A DNA stretch of 27,752 bases from Sulfopaludibacter sp035551455 (lineage in GTDB: Bacteria; Acidobacteriota; Terriglobia; Bryobacterales; Bryobacteraceae): assembly GCA_035551455.1 (NCBI GenBank), contig DASZMZ010000182.1, forward strand, positions 1 through 27,752, read 5' to 3'. Position 1 is the first letter of the stretch. Every line of letters begins with the position of its first letter. The notes under the pieces were generated by a model. That model searched no databases. It was not told the DNA's origin and worked only from the letters and a program-made list of their open reading frames with translations. Positions 23,537-27,752 of this stretch are shown here, piece by piece. The position numbers and the translations under genes were made by a program.

Positions 23537-26500
23537 TTACTTCACCGCCGCTGTCACCGGAGTCGAACTACCGTCGCCATTCACCAGCGTCACCGTCACC
23601 GACGCCACCGACGCGGCGCCCCCGCTTACCGTGAATGGCTGCGTATAAATAAACTGACTCCCGAAGGCCGCGGCCCCCGCACTGGCGTACCACGCCGCGA
23701 ACACCGTATCCACCGGTATCGTCACCGTCGTCGTCTGCAGATTCGCCCCCGCCGCCGCCGTGAACACAAAAATCGCCTGCGTGACCCGGCGCGCCGTCGC
23801 ATAGCCGGTCACCGTCACCGTGAATCCCGTACTCGTCGACGCCGCGGTAACCGTCGTCGCCACCGGAGCCACTGAGTTGATCCGCACCGTGAATGTGGGC
23901 GCCGGTGTCGGCGTGATGTCCTGCGTCCCGGCCCGCAACCGCGCGGTAATGGTGGCTGTCCCCGCCACCGTGCCCGTCTGCAGTCCAATCGTATTGAGCG
24001 CCGCCGTAGTGCCCGCGGGAATCGTAAGTTGCGCCGTGCGCCCGCCCGTTGCGAACTGCACCGTAGGATCGTCAGGACCGTTATCCGCGGCAAAAGTCAG
24101 CGTGAGATTCACCGTCACCGCCACCGGATACGACGCTCCCAACCCGATCTGCACGGTCGATTGCGTGGCCGGCGTCGACGTCGGCGGCAGTCCCGTCACT
24201 GTCAAAGCCGGGGTCGGCGGCAGCACCACCGTAAGAGTCAGGTTCTGACTGGCCGTCGTTCCCGAACCGTCCTTCACCGTCACCGTCACCGTGGCCGGAC
24301 CCGCCGCTACCGTGGTTCCACTGATCGCGCCCGACGACGACATGGTCAGCCCCGCCGGCAGCCCACTCGCGCTAAACGTGTAAGGTGTAACTCCGCCCGT
24401 GGCCGCCACGCTCGCCGCGTAAGCGATACCCGCCGTGGCGTTGTCCAGCGTCGTTGTCGTGATGCTCAAGACCGCCGCCGAGATCGTAATGCTGAATGTC
24501 TTCGACGCCTTCACGCCCTTGCTGTCCGTGACCGTCGCGCTCACCGAAAAACTCCCCGCCGCCGTGGGCGTGCCGCTAATCGCACCGCCCGATGTAGCCG
24601 TCACGCCGCCCGGCAGGCCGCTCACCGACCACGTCAGCGCGCCGGTCCCGCCGCTCGCCGCAAGACTCGCCGAGTAGGCCACGTTCACCGTGCCATTCGG
24701 CAGCGAGGCCGTAGTAATCGCCGGCCCCGGCGCTGCGATATTCACCGTGAAAGTCTGACTCGCCGTGCCGCCCTTCGCATCCGTGACGGTCGCCGTAATC
24801 GTATACTTGCCGGCCGTCGTCGGCGTCCCCGCCACATTGCCGCCCGCAAATGTCACTCCGTCGGGCAGCCCGGTCACGCTCAACGTGTAGGGCTGAGTCC
24901 CGCCCGAAGCGCTCACCGACGCCGAATACGCCACGCCTACCTGCCCGTCCACGAAGGTCCCTTGCACCGTCAAAGCGCCCGGCGTTACCGTCAGGCTGAA
25001 ACTCTTGGTGCTCGGCGTGGACCCACCCTTGTCCGACACCGTCACGCTGAACGGGAACGTCCCCACTGTGGTCGCCGTACCCGAGAGCGTCCCGTCCGTC
25101 GCCAGGCTCGTGCCCGGAGGCAGATTGGTGCTCGTGAAACTGTAAGGCGGAACTCCGCCGAACGCTGTGAATTTCACCGTCACCAGGCCGCCCACCACCA
25201 CATTGGGCAGCGGACTCGACGTAATAATCGATAGCGGCTGCGGCTGAATCACCAGCGTAAAGTCGCCCGAACCGGTCAAGCCGTCGGCGTCCGTGACCAC
25301 CACAGTGAATCTGTAAGTGCCCGCCGTTGTGGGCAAGCCGCGCAGCACACCGTTCGAGTCCAGATTCAGTCCCGGCGGCAAGTTGCCGCCGCCTTGTCCG
25401 AAGGTCAGGCTGCCGTTCCCTCCGCTGGCCGGAATCGAGGCGTTGTAAGAGACGTTCACGAAACCCGGCGGCAGCGTGCCCGAAGTAACTTGCGGAGGCG
25501 GCGCGGGTGCGGAAACAGTCAGCGTGATCCGCGCGTTCACGGTGGTCTCGCTGCCATCCGTCACGGAAATCAGCAGCGGAAATGATCCGAAAGCCGTGGG
25601 AGTTCCGCTGATCGCTCCCGTCGAACTGTTATATGTGAGCCCCGCGGGCAAACCGCTCACACTCCACGAGTACGCTGGTGAACCCCCTGTCGCAGTCAAG
25701 GTCGCGCTGTACGGCTGAAGGCCAGTAGCATTCGGCAGCGACGCGGTCGTTATCCGCAGCGGCGTCAGAATAATACTCGTAGCCGGCGTGACGTATCCGT
25801 CGACGGTCTGCACCGCAATCAGCGCCGACGTTCCACTCCCATTGAAGAGGCTCGAAGGCACGCTCGCCGTCAGCCGCGTCGCACTGCCAAACGTTGTCGG
25901 GATCGGCGTCCCGTTAAACAACACGGTCATCGTGTTGCTGAAATTGAGCCCGCTTACCGTGAGCAATCCACCGGAAAAGGGATTGGGTGTGACGCTCGTG
26001 ATACTGGGCGGGGCCACCACGCTCACGCTGACGATATTTGAGACGCTGCCCGCCGGGTTCGCCACCTGGAACGTCACCGTCGTATTCGGCGTGGCGAAGA
26101 CCCCGCTGGTGGAAAGGCTGCCTGCATTGTTAAATGTGGTTGCCGCCGCGCTGCCATTCACCAGAATGGTGCTGCCCGCAAGAAACGACGAGCCCGTTAT
26201 CGTGACCAGCGTCGGCGTGGTTCGCGCCGTGATGGGCGAAGGCGATACCTGCGAGATCGCCGGCGCCAGCACCGCGAACGGCAGAGAATTCGACGCGGCA
26301 TTGCTGGGCTGCACCACCGTGACCCCGTAGACCGCCGCACTCGTCAGATACGCGGCCGGAATCACCGCCTGCGCCGTATTGGCGTTGACCACCGTGGTGG
26401 GCAGCGCAATCGAACCCAACGAACCCGGCAGCAACAGGACTATCGTCGACCCGGAGTAGTTCGCGCCGACATCCAGAAAGGTGGGCAGCACGAAATTCGT

Positions 26501-27262
26501 GCCGGTCACCGTGATGGCGGTCGCGCTCGTCCCGGCGGACACCGAGTTCGGCGTCACCAGACTGATCGTCGGAGTCTGAACGATCTCGATGACCTCGAAC
26601 ACGGTCAGCTGGTTGCCCCACGCGTCCGTCGCCAAAATGCTGAAATCTCCGAAAAACGGCTGCGTCGGAGTCCCGCTCAGAGTCTGACTGTTGGATAGCG
26701 GCAGTCCGTTCGGCGGCGGACCATCGGTGCTTGAGGAGAGCACCACCGTGTACGGCCCCGTACCCCCGGTAAACAGGCTGCCGCTATACGGAACGCCCAC
26801 CGTGCCCGCCGGCATAAGCGGCGAAGTGGGCCGCGCCAGCGGCGGATTGAGCGTGAAGGTGGCCGCATTCGATGTCTGTATGATCGTGGATGCTTGCTCG
26901 GTCACCGTAATATTCACGGCTTGGGGAGCCGACACCGTTGTGATGTAAAGGCTCTGCGGCACCGCCACCACAATTTGCGTGGTACCGGTGGTGAGGATGG
27001 TGCCTTCGCTGCTGAAGGAGAGGTCCTGCGTCACGCCCGTGACGGTATTCGCCCAGGTGACCTTGGAAAAATTATTAGGATTGAACGAGCCATTGATATA
27101 CAGGATGAAGTCGTTATTCGCCAGGGCCGTTCCGCTGGTGATTGCCGGACCGAGCGATGTGCTTCCAAAGGTTACGGAAGCATCGAGGCTAGTGATCGCC
27201 GGTTGGGCCTGTAACAGGCTCCCCACCGAAACCAGACAGACGAATAGGGAAATCCTGAACAT
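23537..27262 (-). CDS. Giant secreted Ig-fold repeat protein (IPT/TIG plus putative-Ig domains)
   Basis: A 1241-residue secreted protein with signal peptide MFRISLFVCLVSVGSLLQAQ. After an N-terminal beta domain comes one putative-Ig domain (LMPAGTVGVPYSGSLFTGGTG). Three IPT/TIG-like domains follow (SLVTPNSVSAG, SQVSPSPITAR, TSVTPNPFSGG). Then six putative-Ig (He_PIG) repeats of about 85 residues stand in tandem, encoded at about 24223-25759. Each carries a version of 'LP.G.VG..Y...L.A.GG..PY...V.GLP.G......G.I.GTP...G.....V.V.D'. A unique C-terminal beta domain ends in TAAVK. There is no LPXTG, PEP-CTERM or membrane anchor. Such proteins are cell-surface or matrix adhesins in acidobacteria, but no ligand is evident. 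GGAGG lies 4 bases before the ATG. The composition is strongly Thr/Ser/Gly/Ala/Val. Confidence 0.9.
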   Translation of the reverse strand: MFRISLFVCLVSVGSLLQAQPAITSLDASVTFGSTSLGPAITSGTALANNDFILYINGSFNPNNFSKVTWANTVTGVTQDLSFSSEGTILTTGTTQIVVAVPQSLYITTVSAPQAVNITVTEQASTIIQTSNAATFTLNPPLARPTSPLMPAGTVGVPYSGSLFTGGTGPYTVVLSSSTDGPPPNGLPLSNSQTLSGTPTQPFFGDFSILATDAWGNQLTVFEVIEIVQTPTISLVTPNSVSAGTSATAITVTGTNFVLPTFLDVGANYSGSTIVLLLPGSLGSIALPTTVVNANTAQAVIPAAYLTSAAVYGVTVVQPSNAASNSLPFAVLAPAISQVSPSPITARTTPTLVTITGSSFLAGSTILVNGSAAATTFNNAGSLSTSGVFATPNTTVTFQVANPAGSVSNIVSVSVVAPPSITSVTPNPFSGGLLTVSGLNFSNTMTVLFNGTPIPTTFGSATRLTASVPSSLFNGSGTSALIAVQTVDGYVTPATSIILTPLRITTASLPNATGLQPYSATLTATGGSPAYSWSVSGLPAGLTYNSSTGAISGTPTAFGSFPLLISVTDGSETTVNARITLTVSAPAPPPQVTSGTLPPGFVNVSYNASIPASGGNGSLTFGQGGGNLPPGLNLDSNGVLRGLPTTAGTYRFTVVVTDADGLTGSGDFTLVIQPQPLSIITSSPLPNVVVGGLVTVKFTAFGGVPPYSFTSTNLPPGTSLATDGTLSGTATTVGTFPFSVTVSDKGGSTPSTKSFSLTVTPGALTVQGTFVDGQVGVAYSASVSASGGTQPYTLSVTGLPDGVTFAGGNVAGTPTTAGKYTITATVTDAKGGTASQTFTVNIAAPGPAITTASLPNGTVNVAYSASLAASGGTGALTWSVSGLPGGVTATSGGAISGTPTAAGSFSVSATVTDSKGVKASKTFSITISAAVLSITTTTLDNATAGIAYAASVAATGGVTPYTFSASGLPAGLTMSSSGAISGTTVAAGPATVTVTVKDGSGTTASQNLTLTVVLPPTPALTVTGLPPTSTPATQSTVQIGLGASYPVAVTVNLTLTFAADNGPDDPTVQFATGGRTAQLTIPAGTTAALNTIGLQTGTVAGTATITARLRAGTQDITPTPAPTFTVRINSVAPVATTVTAASTSTGFTVTVTGYATARRVTQAIFVFTAAAGANLQTTTVTIPVDTVFAAWYASAGAAAFGSQFIYTQPFTVSGGAASVASVTVTLVNGDGSSTPVTAAVK

Positions 27263-27303
27263 GGGCCCTCCGATTTTTGACCTTCATCAATTATTGGTGC
27301 TGC

Positions 27304-27328
27304 GTACCGGCAAAGCGAGCAGCGGTAC
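27304..27328. other. Inverted repeat in the Smr/Ig-repeat intergenic gap
   Basis: GTACCG (27304-27309) and CGGTAC (27323-27328) flank a 13-base centre in the 89-bp gap before the Ig-repeat gene. It may be an operator or part of an attenuating hairpin. Nothing else in the gap is recognisable. Confidence 0.25.
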
Positions 27329-27351
27329 CCTGCGGCGGTATCGAATAATAC

Positions 27352-27621
27352 TTATCTTAGCGTAATCACCGTCGCGCCCCAGCCGCCAGTTTCGGCCGGC
27401 GCATCCCGATAGTCTGCCACCAGCGGACTACTTGCCAGCACGGAGCGCACAATCTCACGTTGCACCCCAATGCCGCGGCCATGAATAATTCGCAGGGCTT
27501 TGAAGCCCAGACGGTGAGCCTCATTCAGATACTCCGCCACCACCCACTTCACATCGCGCGGCGCCACCGTGTGGAGATCGAAGACATCGGTGATGGGAAT
27601 TCGGACCGGATCCTCTTCCAT
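27352..27621 (-). CDS. Smr-domain protein
   Basis: An 89-residue protein that is a single Smr (small MutS-related) domain. It has the DLH motif (15-17) and the HGRG loop (47-50) in FKALRIIHGRGIG, then QREIVRSVLASSPLVADYRDA and a final GGWGATVITL strand. Smr domains are nucleases acting on RNA or branched DNA, and stand-alone copies like this are common but little studied. The ATG at 27621 is chosen because a GAGGGG ribosome site lies immediately before it and the domain begins within a few residues; the frame's 14 extra upstream codons cross a terminator hairpin. It is followed after 89 bases by the Ig-repeat gene, and upstream by a terminator, so it probably has its own promoter. Confidence 0.9.
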   Translation of the reverse strand: MEEDPVRIPITDVFDLHTVAPRDVKWVVAEYLNEAHRLGFKALRIIHGRGIGVQREIVRSVLASSPLVADYRDAPAETGGWGATVITLR

Positions 27622-27636
27622 ATGCCCCTCTAAAAT

Positions 27637-27672
27637 GCAAAAAGCCCGGCTGGCCGAAGCCAACCGGGCTTT
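27637..27672 (-). terminator. Intrinsic terminator of the gene cut by the right edge
   Basis: A perfect 9-bp stem, AAAGCCCGG (27641-27649) with CCGGGCTTT (27664-27672), read on the minus strand and followed by TTTTT. It lies 33 bases after the stop codon of the partial gene at the right edge and directly before the Smr gene. Shape and position are those of a rho-independent terminator. Confidence 0.8.
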
Positions 27673-27704
27673 GTACGATTACCGCAAGACAGCGCGCACC
27701 TGAC

Positions 27705-27752
27705 CTAAGCGACCTGCTGAGACCGATACTGTCCCAAGATCGCTTCCATCTG
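27705..27752 (-). CDS. C-terminal end of an unidentified protein (cut by window edge)
   Basis: The last 15 codons of a minus-strand reading frame (QMEAILGQYRSQQVA and a TAG stop). The only support is position: a strong terminator begins 33 bases downstream. The fragment is too short to identify the family. Confidence 0.4.
   Translation of the reverse strand, partial: QMEAILGQYRSQQVA

Noticed and set aside
24029..25234. 401-codon open frame on the plus strand
   Set aside because: Antisense to the Ig repeats; its apparent repetitiveness is inherited from them.
24223..25759. Periodic repeats that could suggest a CRISPR or satellite array
   Set aside because: Period is about 257 bp, in frame and diverged at the DNA level; they encode Ig-fold domains.
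27263..27351. Possible riboswitch before the Ig-repeat gene
   Set aside because: I compared it with the cyclic-di-GMP aptamer pattern and found only a short GCAAAGC-like string; the remaining conserved parts are absent.

Overview
The window looks like chromosomal DNA from an acidobacterium of the Solibacter/Bryobacter type. This is an inference from gene content, not from a marker gene. The clues are a PadR regulator directly before a fused 'ADOP'-type (acidobacterial duplicated orphan permease) ABC permease, a high-GC genome, many exported redox proteins, and a giant secreted Ig-repeat protein. I see no insertion sequence, integrase, phage gene or CRISPR array.

Layout, left to right. The left edge cuts an exported alpha/beta hydrolase (-). 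A 395-bp gap follows, then a signalling pair (+): a stand-alone MEDS-domain protein and a PAS/AAA+/Fis sigma-54 activator (667-3324). Next come a duplicated terminator-like repeat and a tRNA-Val(CAC) gene (-). A two-gene exported thiol-redox operon (-) encodes a TPR/thioredoxin-like protein and a lone DsbD-alpha-like domain. Divergent from it are two unusual electron-transfer flavoprotein subunits (etfB-etfA-like, +). Facing these, a minus-strand run encodes a GT87-like membrane protein, an SNF2 ATPase and a SWIM zinc-finger protein; the SWIM gene overlaps the end of the etfA-like gene tail to tail by 104 bp. The PadR-ADOP pair (+) follows.

The right half holds a TAT-exported molybdenum hydroxylase of the isoquinoline-oxidoreductase type (2Fe-2S subunit plus molybdopterin subunit, -), an unrecognised GT-C-like membrane protein (+), and a tightly coupled cytochrome P450 plus RoxA-like dihaem cytochrome c operon (-). 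A 1241-residue Ig-fold repeat protein (-), an Smr-domain protein (-), and an intrinsic terminator following a gene cut by the right edge complete the window.

The best candidate for an undescribed system is the P450/RoxA-like operon, whose start and stop codons overlap by 4 bp. It has a possible leaderless promoter overlapped by a perfect 10-bp inverted repeat. The divergent EtfBA pair and the MEDS/sigma-54 pair come next. Several enzymes (DsbD-alpha/thioredoxin, Mo hydroxylase, RoxA-like cytochrome) act outside the cytoplasm, so envelope redox chemistry is a recurring theme, but nothing in the sequence links them into one pathway.
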